The position numbers and the translations under genes are program-made. The notes under the pieces were generated by a model. The model worked only from the letters and a program-made list of their open reading frames with translations. It did no database searches and had not been told where the DNA came from. A stretch of 64,000 nucleotides of DNA, from NCBI RefSeq assembly GCF_964204865.1, contig NC_135258.1, forward strand, positions 7,555,001-7,619,000. Reading direction: 5' to 3'. Origin of the DNA: Styela clava. Taxonomy: Eukaryota > Chordata > Ascidiacea > Stolidobranchia > Styelidae. This document shows positions 53,539 through 64,000 of this stretch, one piece after another (position 1 is the stretch's first letter; each line of letters begins with the position of its first letter).

Positions 53539-55225
53539 AGTAATCAGTAATCAGTAATTTATTTCTTCACCAAGCTGAAAGTACGAATTTTACATACACA
53601 AATAAAGAAAATATAAAAGACCGCATTCCAGGGTGAAAGGAGACGCCGAAAACCAATTCTGGTTATCGAGCGGCGGCACCCTCGGGGAAGTCTAACAAAA
53701 ACGTGATAAATATAATTAAATCGAACAAAATATATTACTTGATAAATAAATAAAGAAACGCAATCGATGCGTCAAGGCGACCCGGTAAAAACCAAGCAAT
53801 CGCCGTTTAAAAATAAGAAAATCGACTCCATGCACCACAGTCTAGGTAACCATGGAAATTATTAAGTGAACCAAACAGACTTGCAGTGTGGTCATGGCAG
53901 GTAAATAGTTCGGCTACGGTAAAGTGCAACACAAGTCGATTGTGTGTATATAAGTGTCCAGATTGAAATAAAACTGGATGTTAAGAGTACGCAAATTGTA
54001 AAAGTATAGAATACCGTACCAATCAAGTATGCAAATAACAAAATATTGACACTTTGAGGCAGAAACAAGCTAGTAGTGTAAAAGCTAAAATGTTGACCTG
54101 GACTAACAAGTGTTTTGATGCTGGAGTCAAAGATTCACATACGGGAATTGTATAGACATGAGGAAAATATACATCGAAATATTCAGCAGTATTAATACAA
54201 CACAATGAAGTGAGTATCATACCATAGAAGTAGACTAGGAAAATTTAAAAAAAAATTAAGTTAATCAAAAGGATAAAAACAATTGACCTGGATCACTGTT
54301 ACCGAAGCATTATAAATAGTAAAAACAAATACAACATTAGGCTTGACTGCCCATAATGAAAGTAATCAGAAGGATGCCAATTAAGTTTGGATCCCAGTTG
54401 AGGCATGTAAAATGGCATGGTAACAATAAGTGTATTTATGGGCATTGGACTGTAGGCATGAATTTGTCATTGGCAGTTAACAGAATAGATATCAAGAAAT
54501 TACACACTAAATAGGAGACCAAGATCATTGAGGAGCGGGCTCAATAGTAGGGCAAAAAGCCTGCAATATTTTTTTGTTATACTGCGTCATCCAAAACGTC
54601 TACTGTTAGTTACGTCGCTTTTCCGAAGTGGAAATGGAGATTTTCCAAAAATGCTAAAGATTTTCTTGCTTCATTAGAGAAGCTTGGCTGGGAAGTTTTT
54701 CCAACTTTTTGCATTGCATATTGTTTATTACTCAAAATTAAATACGGTACTCAATTGCTAGTTGCGAACGATCTTTCTCAAAGTTGCAACAGATAAAAAC
54801 ATATTTGAGGTCTTCGATGTCAAATTAGCGCCTGTCAAATTCATCTTTGAGACTTTGATTAGCGTCGAAAAGAAATTCCTGGCGAGCGAGGTGTCGTTAA
54901 GACATTTGCTTACAGCTAAGTACCGTACCGTACCTAGCGATTGGACATAGAAAGAGGTGACTAGCTTTTTGTTATGAAATGAGTTCGTTGCTTAGTTTCT
55001 ATCTTACGGACGAGCACTATCCTGCCATCCGCAACCGGTATATTTAATGATCTGGCGATGCCGTACGATACCGGTACCGGTAACGAAATCTGAAGATGCT
55101 GAACCTGACGTAATCTACCGACGTTAGTATGTAAGTGAACAACGATAATGTCGCCTACTTCCTTGTACGTATTTATTTTTACGGATTTTAATGGTCATTA
55201 CGATTTTGCAAGTCCAATATCGAAT
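53539..55225. other. Intergenic stretch upstream of DMTF1
   Basis: No supported gene. A cluster of ACCGGTA hexamers lies near 55070. Confidence 0.4.
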
Positions 55226-55500
55226 TTTAAAGGTGGGTTATCACGCAAACCTTTTTGTAGCAAATCTGATTCTATATAATTTATTATGATTTTTGTCGTT
55301 TACCGTTTGCATAAAGTGGACTTCGTTTGCGAGATTCGAATTTTCAAATGTCAACCCTGCCGAAATCGAATGCAAATTAGTATGTCCCGTTTATGACGTA
55401 GTAGTGAGGACTCGTCGGCAAAATTTTGCATTTAGGCCGCGAGCCGAGGCCATTTATCTTTCAGTTTCGTAGCGCACATAAGGTAACTACCTGAAAATGA
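55226..55500. repeat. Dispersed repeat, inverted copy of parts of 62105-63450
   Basis: AAAGGTGGGTTATCACGCAA, GTTTACCGTTTGCATAAAGT, GACGTAGTAGTGAG and GTTTCGTAGCGCAC are found in the same order on the opposite strand at 63450-63255 and 62185-62105. That second copy is split by ~1 kb of inserted DNA. Type unknown. Confidence 0.55.
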
Positions 55501-55811
55501 TTTTAAAATGTTCCTTAGAAATTTAGTAACAAATATTGCCTTGTTCCCACTTCCAAAAGTTGCACGTTTTACAGAAAAGACGCTTATACTACAATAAATA
55601 TGTGTTACCATCTGTCCTATTTTCTCTGCTTTTCCGGTATCATGGGCCAATGAACGCAGACTTCTGCATGACGCAACAATCAAATTAGTCAGCTGTAGGT
55701 GGATCCCCAGTGGTCGGATGAATATCAGATGTACTACTACTGCTCGCTTTTGCATTGAGTAGCCTTTCCATAGTTTTTCTCAGTTATTATTAGTTCAGTT
55801 ATTCTAAGGAG

Positions 55812-56174
55812 GTGTTGAAAAGTATAAGTAAGATATTAAACAGTAAGATATTAACAGTAAGATATTATTTGAAAAAATACAAACTAAAGAAAGATTTCAG
55901 AACTTGTTTAATGCTTGATTTCAGTGAATATGCATTTTATCAAAATGCTGAAGAGTTGGAGTGTATAATCCTTGTAATGTCAATCACCAGACATAAAATA
56001 TGGCTCGAAAGAAATGAAGCTGTATTTCAAAACGTAATGCCTAATGTGGACAGAGTTGTCAAAAAAGTTAAAATGTCGATTGTTGGTCGTAAAAATATAG
56101 AGAATCAAAGGAATGACTCTAAGTACGAAAATGTTATGCAAAAACTGTATAACATTTTATTTAGAACGTTGTAA
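55812..56174 (+). pseudogene. C-terminal fragment of a LINE ORF2 (Tx1/L1-like)
   Basis: 120 codons with ILVMSITRHKIWLERNEAVF followed by a basic helix-rich end (VVKKVKMSIVGRKNIENQR). The W-L-x-R-N box, a basic stretch and then the C-terminus resemble the tail of L1/Tx1-type retrotransposon polyproteins after the RT. No RT lies upstream, so it is a truncated copy. Family assignment is tentative. Confidence 0.45.
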
Positions 56175-57032
56175 AGGCTTTAATGGACTAAATCTACTAT
56201 TGTATTGTACAATATACAGATCTAATTATTCCTTGTTTTTTTTACATGTATATATATGTTAACTGTAATAATACAAGAACCTAAATTAATTATGAATATG
56301 TGAAAAATATGTTGGAATATGACAACCAATGGCTTGGATCTTCAAATGGAATACATGTTGAATGAAAAAATTATACATGGAATTGGTGAATGATTCATTA
56401 ATCAAATTAATATTCTTATTATGATGAAAATGCATGGCTAATTAACTTATTATATTATTAAAAAAAAGAGAAAAAAAAAGGTATTAAACACTTGTATATC
56501 CTTATCATAAATAGCAATTTTAGTTGAGCACTAGCTCATAAGACGTTGTTAAATAGCTACGGTGCGGTAACTCCAAGGAAGGCTAGACCTAGAATAATAT
56601 GACACAAACAACGATATTTTCTGGCTTGCATGAAATGTTTATGATTAATTTAATGACTCTTCTTGACTATTCAGCAGACTTATACTACTGTATAGGCCAC
56701 AGCATATTTTGAAATATAAATTAATGGCTGTTTCTGTAATGCACGGTTGTGTGAAAGAGAAGAAAATAATCAATTTGCTAATGTCGGTTGGTCTAAATCT
56801 AAATTCATAGAGTCGACAAGAACCTGGGAAGCAATGATAAGTTATGCCGGAGTGGAAAGAAAGTAGCAGAAATGAAAGAAAAGAAAGTTGGAAACGATTG
56901 AGAGGTGAGAAATCAAGTTGTAGACAGACAGTTGATGTTTTAAAATATAGTCTATAGTCCATACTCATACTGTCATAGGGCATTTCAGACTGTGATATAT
57001 AAAAAAAAGGGTGTAGATATAGTCTAGTAATG
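56175..57032. other. Non-coding stretch between LINE fragments
   Basis: AT-rich; no supported gene. Confidence 0.4.
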
Positions 57033-57136
57033 GTATGTATGTATGTTTATTCGTCTCGTAAAAGCAATACAAAAGAGTAAGTAAATATAAATACTGAAGA
57101 CGGGATGTATGTACAAGACCATATTGGCCTAAAACA

Positions 57137-57366
57137 CAAATGTGCGGCATACACCCCTTTTGATATATATAAATTATAATAGGGTAAATCAAATATGTAC
57201 AATATGGTCCTTTATACAGGCAGTTGTGCAAGGAGGGTGGGTGGGTGTGGTAACAGGGATAAGGGTGGAGTGTACAAAACTGTCTGTATAAAGGACCATA
57301 TTGTACATATTTGATTTACCCTATTATAATTTATATATATCAAAAGGGGTGTATGCCGCACATTTG
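57137..57366. repeat. 88-bp inverted duplication (hairpin) in the LINE 3' region
   Basis: Arms 57137-57224 and 57279-57366 are reverse complements with a single mismatch noticed, separated by a 54-bp GT-rich spacer. The corresponding region of the second LINE copy (about 60845-60930) has only the left arm, so the right arm arose in this copy. Confidence 0.9.
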
Positions 57367-58240
57367 TTAGCCAAAACAACATCTATAAATAGAGACACAA
57401 CATGAAACACACTGCATATGAATATAGTAATAAAAAAATTAAGAATTTGGATGAATGTACAACACCATTGAGTGATGATACCACATACTATAAAACGCGG
57501 GAATGGTCAAGTTTAAAGGGTGTGTACATATATGGTATGCACCACTCAAGGGCGATAGTGTTATAAGTGGTTTATGGCGGTTCTGGCCAAAATGTGACCC
57601 TACAGGTTTTGATGAAATATGATAAAGTTATGTATCAAATTACTCACTATTGTAAGTTTTTTTTTTGAAATTCTGGATTCAGCCAAAAACGATGAAGTTT
57701 CAAAAAATAAAATAAAATTAATAAAAAGCATTTCCACACAATCTATTATTGTTGCATTTCAGCCAGAAGATTAGAAAGGTATAAAGGTACAGTGGGATAG
57801 GGAATGATAAGTTATAAAGAGAAGTCATTTTACCATGTCATGGATTTTCCAATGTAAATTAAAATAATAAAATTATATGATATCCTGGGATGAGCAGAAG
57901 AAAAAGTGTGATTTGGTGATAGGTAGCAACAATGGAAATAAATTGAACAGCATGCTACTCAAACAAAAACCATTGTCCCTACTCCCTACTATTTGTGCAT
58001 TGAAGTTCTATCGTATTGTACTTTCTATAACCTAAATTGCTGTGCTTTTGTCTTTGTCTAATTACGCATGATAATGAAATTAGAATGGTGTGCTAGTTAT
58101 TAATTCAGTCCATTGTTCTATATTGAATCCGGGTGAAGTATCCTGTGGAGTTATTGAAATTGTCAGCTGGTCTATGGTGACTGAAGAGGAGGACAGTTTC
58201 CTGATAGTTCATTCAATCCAAATAATCAACAGCTCTCCCT

Positions 58241-59513
58241 TTAAGTGTTGAATTCACCTAAAAATCTCCAAACAGTAACATGTTCAAAGCAGAGAAAATT
58301 GCTAATATGATGATATTGTTTGGAACAAAATTCTGAGTTCGATTTTGAATTTTTGATGTCATCGGGTAGGGAATTCCAAGCTTTTGGTCCACATACTGCG
58401 ATTGATTCTTGTGAAATACTTTTACTGACAAATGGAATAAAAAAATTATCTTTATTTCTGCTGTTTGAATTTGGGTTTGCTTGGAACAGGCTGGACGGAA
58501 GCTCTCCAATGTGACAAGAGAACATCATAGCACATAGTTCGAATTTAGCTAAATCCACAACTCGTAGTAGCCTATGCTCTTTAAATAACTCATCAATTTT
58601 TTCGCGATTACCTCTATGAAAAACTCTTCTAATAAAGCGATTGCAAACACTTTGAATTTTTTTGAGAATTGGCGATGAACATAAGCTGAGGCACAATAAC
58701 GAATATGGCTTTCTATCAGAGAGTGGTATAGAGATATTAAACAAGATGTATAATGTTGTTGGCTATTTTGGTAATGGCACTAAGAGACGACGACCTTGTT
58801 TTCGATAGAACCATATTGGTGTGTTGTTTTCAAGACAATTTATTATCGACCATTACACACAGAAAGCGAGTCTGATTAACTCTTTCTATATTTATTTCAT
58901 TTAATTCCAAATTTTGCTGCAGTGTTGGACACTTTTGCTTCGGCGTGCTAAATACCATATATTTAGTTTTATCGACATTAAGAGTGAGTTTGTTCGCAGA
59001 CAACCAAGCTTGAATATTTTCTAAGTCGGTATTTGCTTTGGTCAAAAGTTCAGGCAAGTTTTTGCCTCGAAGATATGGCGTTGAGTCATCAGCAAAAAGT
59101 ATGATATCAGAGTGAAGAAGAGTATTCGGAAAGGCGTTAATAATGACTGAAAAACATAATGGAGCCAAAATAGAACCTTGTAAAGTGCCTACAGTCAAAT
59201 TACAGTATGTGCTAGATGCTACATAATTGTATATAACTACTTGTTTCCTTCCTGATAAGTAGCTTTTAAACCAATTATAACTCTGACCTCTAACGCCAAT
59301 ATGGTGCAATCTGACTAGTAATGTCATGTCATGGTCAATACCATCAAATGCCTTGGAAAGGGGTAAGAACATACTGAGAGTATACTCATTCTTATCAAAT
59401 CCTTTTAGAATTTTACTGACAAGCAGGGATGTTGAATGATTTTGACGAAAGCCAAATTGTTGTGAATAAAAGAAATTTTTTTGGTCTAGAAAATGGTTGA
59501 GTCGTTTGTACAT
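58241..59513 (-). pseudogene. LINE reverse transcriptase and C-terminal region
   Basis: 59513-58830 reads FGFRQNHSTSLLVSKILKGF, then AFDGIDHDMTLLVRL, GTLQGSILAPLCFS and the catalytic box ILFADDSTPY. 58744-58241 carries the conserved tail ILKKIQSVCNRFIRRVFH and GPKAWNSLPDDIKNS. A frame change separates the two parts. Confidence 0.85.
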
Positions 59514-59552
59514 AATATTTTCTAGAATTTTTGAAAATCGGTCGGTAGCTTT

Positions 59553-60627
59553 TTACATCTTTTGCATTTCCTTTTTTGAACAATGGCATAACTTTGGATG
59601 ATTTGAACTGGGTATGTATTTACCAGATTGTAATGAGCAGTTAAAGATATGTGCGAGAGTACAAATACAATTCCAGGGCATCATTCGTATAACTTTAAAG
59701 GGAATTCCATCTATTCCACAACTGGTTTTGGGTCGAAAAGATTTCAGAATATTTTGGACTTCGAAAGCTGTTGTCGGGGCAAGAAACATGGAGGTTTTAC
59801 TGGGATGCCCCATATATTGCTTAAAGTCATCCCTTCTAGTATGAGTAAACCGTTCGACCATTTTATTTCCAATTGTAGAAAAGTGCGAGTTAAAATGATC
59901 TGCTATTTTGACAGCATCCGAGGTTTCCTGGCTGTTAATAGAAAATACTTTTGTTAGATTTGGTTTAGAACGCCCAAGCAGATCGTTCATAGTACGCCAA
60001 GTTTTCTTAAGATCATTACGATGTCTACCTAGTAATGACTTGTAATAATTTTGTTTTTTAGCAGTTATCAATTTCTCATATTTTTTCTTGCATTCTGAAT
60101 ATTTAAATTTGGTCTGCTCTGATTTTTCAGTAAGATAGTTTTTGTATAGTTTATGCCTTTTTTTCTGCATTTTTAAGAGTTCCTTGTCAAACCATTTATT
60201 AATATTTTTAATATTTCTTTTCTTTAGAGGGAAGCAAGTGTTAAAAGATTCAGAAAAATACTCATTAAAAATTCTGAAGGCTATATCAGGATCTGTTTTG
60301 CTGAACACAGTAGAAAAGGCACTTTGTTCTAACATGAGTTTAAAATTATCTAAATTTGAGATATTATATTGCCTGAAGTATTCGTTTTTTTCCTAATGGA
60401 ATGCAAACCAGGACTGGCAGGTGGTCTGAAATAGGATCCACTATTATTGCACTGCGGGGTTTACAATCAAAGATGTTTGTCCAAATATGGTCAATGATTG
60501 TAGAGCTGCTTTGAGTGATTCGAGTTGGCTTTGACACCACAGGGTAAAATGAAGTAAAATTCATCAGCTCACAAAATCCATCTACAGTCTTGTTTGTTTC
60601 CCGAAGATTATAATTGAGGTCTCCCAT
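59553..60627 (-). pseudogene. LINE endonuclease C-terminus, linker and RT start
   Basis: 60627-60364 is endonuclease (MGDLNYNLRETNKTVDGFCE ... SDHLPVLVCI). 60335-59553 is the linker and RT start (KTWRTMNDLLGRSKPNLTKV, FRPKTSCGIDGIPFKVIRMM). A frame change lies between them and another after about 59560. Confidence 0.82.
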
Positions 60628-60730
60628 GATAATACAATTTTTCGATAAGGTTTGGAGTGTCGATTCCAGGATACTAATAAATTGATTATTGCTTTGACTA
60701 TCTGATAAGGGAGATCTGTAAATTGTTCTG

Positions 60731-62035
60731 TATGTATGTATGTATGTTTATTCGTCTCGTAAAAGCAAAAACACAGGAGTTAGTAAATATCAACATTGAA
60801 GACGGGATGTATACACAAGACCATACTGGCCTAAAACACATGAACGTGCGGCATACACCCCTTATGATAAGCATAAAATGCAATAAATCGAATAAGTATA
60901 ATATGGTCCTTCATACAGACAGTTGTGCGAGGAGGGTGGATTAGGCAATGGGTAACGGTGGAGTATGCCCAACTGTTTGTACAAAGGAGTTGGTAGGACA
61001 AGACAACATCAATAAATAGAGACAATACAACATGAAATATAATACATAATATATATACATAAGAATAAAATTTGGACATATAGCACCCTCGAATAATGAT
61101 ACCACATACTATAAATGGGAGAAATAGTCAACTTTATAGGAGAATGTGCATATATGGTATGTACCACTCAAGGGTGAGTGTCTTAAGTAATAAATGGCTA
61201 ATCTAGCAAAAATGCGTTCCTTCCAGGCTTGGGGAAATGCAATGTAATAAGTTTTGTCAAGTTATACGCTTTTTTAAGGTACTTTGTATTTTATAGTTCT
61301 GAATACCGCTAAAAAAGATCAGGATTCAAAAAAAAGGATATTCAGGTTGCATTTCCATAAAACCTATCATGATCGCATTTCAGCCAGACAATTCAAAGGT
61401 ATAAAAGTATATTGAAATAGAGAACAATAAATTATAAAGAATATCATTTTGCCATGTCATGGAATTTCCAAATTGAATTAAAATAATAATAAAATATGGT
61501 ATCCTGTGATGAAGAAAGGGTTAGGATTGTTCGATTTAGTGCTGATAATAAAATAAAAACAATAATATAATTGAATAATATGATATCCTAGAATAAAGAA
61601 AGGATTGAGATTGTTTAATTTGGTGCTGGGCGAGAATAATGGAATGAAGTTAAATAAAGCAGCATGCTACTTTAACAGTGATCATTGTCCCTATTGTTTG
61701 CTACATTTAAATTTTGTTTCTTTGTCTGATTATTTAAGCATGGTGATGAAATTAGAATGGTGTGCTAGTTATTGAATCAGTCCATTGTTTCATGTTGAAT
61801 CCGGGTGAAGTATCCTGAGGAGTTATTGAAGTTGCCATCTGTTCTATGGCGACTGAAGATTTCGACCGGTTCCTGATAGTTGTCCAATCAAAATCATGTA
61901 AGGTTCTCCTTTTCAGTGTTGAATTCACCTTAAAAAATAATCTCAAAGACAGTAATATGTTCAAAGCAGAGAAATTTGCTAATATGACGATAATATATAT
62001 TGTTTAAGTTTGGAACGAAATTCTGAGTTCTACAC
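60731..62035 (-). mobile_element. Second, shorter copy of the same LINE (3' end only)
   Basis: Matches 57033-58340 in order, from the (CATA)n tail (TATGTATGTATGTTTATTCG) through GTGCGGCATACACCCCTT and TACCACTCAAGGG to TTGGAACGAAATTCTGAGTT, with many differences. Its 3' tail directly abuts the 5' end of the longer copy. Confidence 0.75.
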
Positions 62036-62193
62036 GTCACAATTCTATCTTTCAAATAAATGTCTACAAAAGTGAATTCAAAAATACGCTCATTCATGAT
62101 TGAAATGTCAGGTAGTTACCTGATGTGCGCTACGAAACTCACTTTCTAGGCGTTTTCAGGGCCTCGGCTCACGGCCTATATCTTCTAGTGAAA

Positions 62194-62456
62194 CAAGAGA
62201 GCTATGCTCAAATATATGGACACGTAGCGCCACCCAGTGGGAATAATTTTGATGACGTCATAGCGAAAAAAGAAGTAATAGCCTTCTGGAGAAAAATTTT
62301 ATCTTCAACCACTGAAAATTTCAAAGCAATTGGTCCAGTATTCGAAGAGAAAAGCAATTTCTTCAAAACGTGTCAAAGAACAAGGACACTAAGAACAACT
62401 ATAAGAACAACAACAACATAAGATTGAAACGATCGCTATGTCCACTACGTGTCCAA
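62194..62456 (+). mobile_element. ~260-bp MITE, GGACACGTAG family, copy 4
   Basis: CAAGAGAGCTATGCTCAAAT at the start and TCCACTACGTGTCCAA at the end. It is inserted in the dispersed repeat shared with 55226-55500. No target duplication seen. Confidence 0.75.
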
Positions 62457-62834
62457 TAACGCATACCAAGTAATTTCTTGTCTCAAATTATCCAGATTTT
62501 ATAATTTATGTGGGTTTATTCTGTTTCCTGATCCTGTAACTAGTTTTTTTTTTTGTCATATTGTCGGTATGTTTATAGACTAAGCTATATTAGAATGAGA
62601 ATATCGGTAGACGGTATATGTGCTTTAAATCACTACCGTAGCGGATGGAATGTGTAGTTGGTGGATACAGCATAATTCACAGTGATGGGTCTGTTTTAGA
62701 GCAGGTAACTCTGGATCAAATTTTCTCAAGTAACGTTCCAGCCTTAAAATTATGTTGGAATCCCCATGCAAACTTCTAGACAGCCCGAAACAACAATATC
62801 TGACGCAGTTATTCAAATCAGTTTTTATTTAGCT

Positions 62835-62944
62835 TCACCATTTATTACAAGTTTTCATCATATGTAATTCATTCATGCCAATAAACGTTTTGTCACGAAT
62901 CTTCATTAGTTGATCGATGGCAGCTGGTCTGTGTTGTGTGTGGA
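62835..62944 (-). CDS. Candidate terminal coding exon, gene unknown
   Basis: On the minus strand, a pyrimidine tract ending TTTTCCAG is followed by an open frame HTQHRPAAIDQLMKIRDKTF ... HMMKTCNKW, stopping at TGA 62837-62835. AATAAA follows within about 10 bases. The acceptor, open frame, stop and signal are arranged like a final exon. No preceding exon was found and the peptide is not recognised, so this may be chance. Confidence 0.3.
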
Positions 62945-63092
62945 CTGGAAAACATAAAGTATGCAAACTAAATAGATAGAACTGGCATAATAAAGATCGG
63001 GGTAATATCACCAGGCGGTTTAGTAACGTAACAGTGTTTTGTTGCATAATAATGTGAAATGAATAAAAAAAACTTAAGCATTAAAAAAAATT

Positions 63093-63222
63093 CTTTTTTT
63101 AGGGGTCGGTCGACATAGTTGACCTGCAGTCTTGCCCGCCCCCTCCCGATTATATTCTATCATTGTTCTTTTCCATTTATTGTAACTTTACATTTTTTGA
63201 TATATTCAGAAAATAAATCATT
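63093..63222 (-). mobile_element. A-tailed retroposon-like repeat, copy 2
   Basis: Reverse complement of the repeat at 4062-4196, with the A-rich end at the left (T-run before AGGGGTCGGTCGACATAG). It is bordered on the right by a short CT microsatellite. Confidence 0.6.
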
Positions 63223-63450
63223 CTCTCTCTCTCTCTGGGCGACGAATGCAAGTTCTGGGATGAGTTCTCACTACTACGTCACCAAAGGCCATTTCCGAAC
63301 TGTGGTCGATTTTCTTGAAGCGGTTTTTAAAAATTCATAAGTAGAAAACTAAGTCCACTTTATGCAAGCGGTAAACGTCAAAAATCTCAAAAAATTACAA
63401 AGAATAAAATCTTCCACAAAAATGCTCGTGTGATAACCCACTTTTAAAGA

Positions 63451-64000
63451 CCGAAAACCAATGAAGATTTTAAAACGAACGAAGATTTTGAAGAATTGAG
63501 GCCAGAATTATGTCAAAAAAATGGGCATCAATGGTGTTGTGTTGGTAGCTTAAACAAAACTTTTTTTAACATAATTATTAAATGGCGTCATCCGTAGATT
63601 CGTTAAACGTTAGCCGTGAATAAATATCAATACTCTTTAGCCGCTGCGGCGCTTTGCTAAGTGGGCCACGAAAATGAACAAAATTGTGTTAAACATAACT
63701 AATATATGATTGGATATTTTACACATTGTATTCACGAAATAACAAGTTTATTTTGACTCCATGATCAGCATAAAAGACGATAAAAAAATCAAAATAAATA
63801 AAACGGATTACAGAATCAGGAAAGCGAACAAAAACCTCAAGCAAGGTCCAAAACGTCCAGATTTTAGATTGAAATGTGTTACGTTTTCGCTTAACCCTAA
63901 TTAAAACACGCACACACACGCAAACAAAATAAAATTAGAAGAGAGAAACATAAGATGAGATATATTATAAAACATAAGATATATATATTATAAATATTTA
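63451..64000. other. Non-coding right edge
   Basis: AT-rich. A CA microsatellite lies near 63905. No supported gene. Confidence 0.4.

Larger units (their letters stand above)
57033..60729 (-). mobile_element. Non-LTR retrotransposon (CR1/L2/Rex-like), 5'-truncated and frameshifted
   Basis: Minus strand. The 5' part begins within the APE endonuclease (IYRSPLSDSQ, then IIMGDLNYNL). The rest of the endonuclease follows (STIIDHIWTN, SDHLPVLVCI), then a basic linker and the reverse transcriptase, and the element ends in a (CATA)n tail after AATAAA. Several frame changes make it inactive. The 3' region shares its sequence with 60731-62035, and its tail with 25172-25292. Confidence 0.85.

Noticed and set aside
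55432-55755. 107-codon minus-strand frame
   Set aside because: Overlaps the dispersed repeat shared with 62 kb; no recognisable domain or splice signals.
1-64000. CRISPR array, operons, ribosome-binding sites
   Set aside because: The sequence is animal; the regular 81-bp array has no spacer/repeat alternation and is a minisatellite.

Overview
The window is AT-rich, repeat-dense animal DNA. It has spliced genes with GT-AG introns, AATAAA signals, LTR and LINE retrotransposons, hAT-type DNA transposons and many small inverted-repeat elements. The conserved proteins (RABGGTB, CEP55, CBLL1/Hakai, PPIL1, DMTF1) are metazoan. An invertebrate, perhaps a tunicate or other deuterostome, fits best, but the sequence alone does not settle the species.

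Layout. 0-6.4 kb: last exon of a PHD-finger gene at the left edge, then mostly non-coding DNA with a hairpin MITE, a GC-rich dyad array and an A-tailed retroposon. 6.4-12.8 kb: an apparently intact Ty3/gypsy LTR retrotransposon on the minus strand, with matching LTRs and a canonical -1 frameshift heptamer between gag and pol. 13.2-23.3 kb: a nest of broken hAT transposase copies, repeated two to three times. It carries an SNRPG (Sm protein G) retrocopy; the second copy is split by a decayed, short-LTR Mag-like retrotransposon. 23.6-26.05 kb: a 43-bp hAT-type micro-element with an 8-bp target duplication, a ~500-bp MITE, a LINE tail and a 711-bp foldback element with a 9-bp target duplication.

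26.3-52.9 kb is the gene-rich part. It holds RABGGTB (+), two tandem intronless genes for large nucleotidyltransferase-like/helical-repeat proteins (+) separated by a ~1.9-kb minisatellite of 81-bp units, CEP55 (+), CBLL1 (+, five exons), PPIL1 (-, four exons) and DMTF1 (-, intronless CDS). 53-64 kb is transposon-derived: a 484-bp long-TIR element, a Tx1-like LINE fragment, two head-to-tail copies of one LINE family (one with an 88-bp inverted duplication) and scattered MITE copies.

The host genes have unrelated housekeeping roles (prenylation, cytokinesis, m6A writer complex/ubiquitin ligase, spliceosome, transcription) and do not form a pathway. The least explained host feature is the tandem nucleotidyltransferase-like pair. 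The two proteins differ over most of their length, yet their DNA is almost identical in a few patches.
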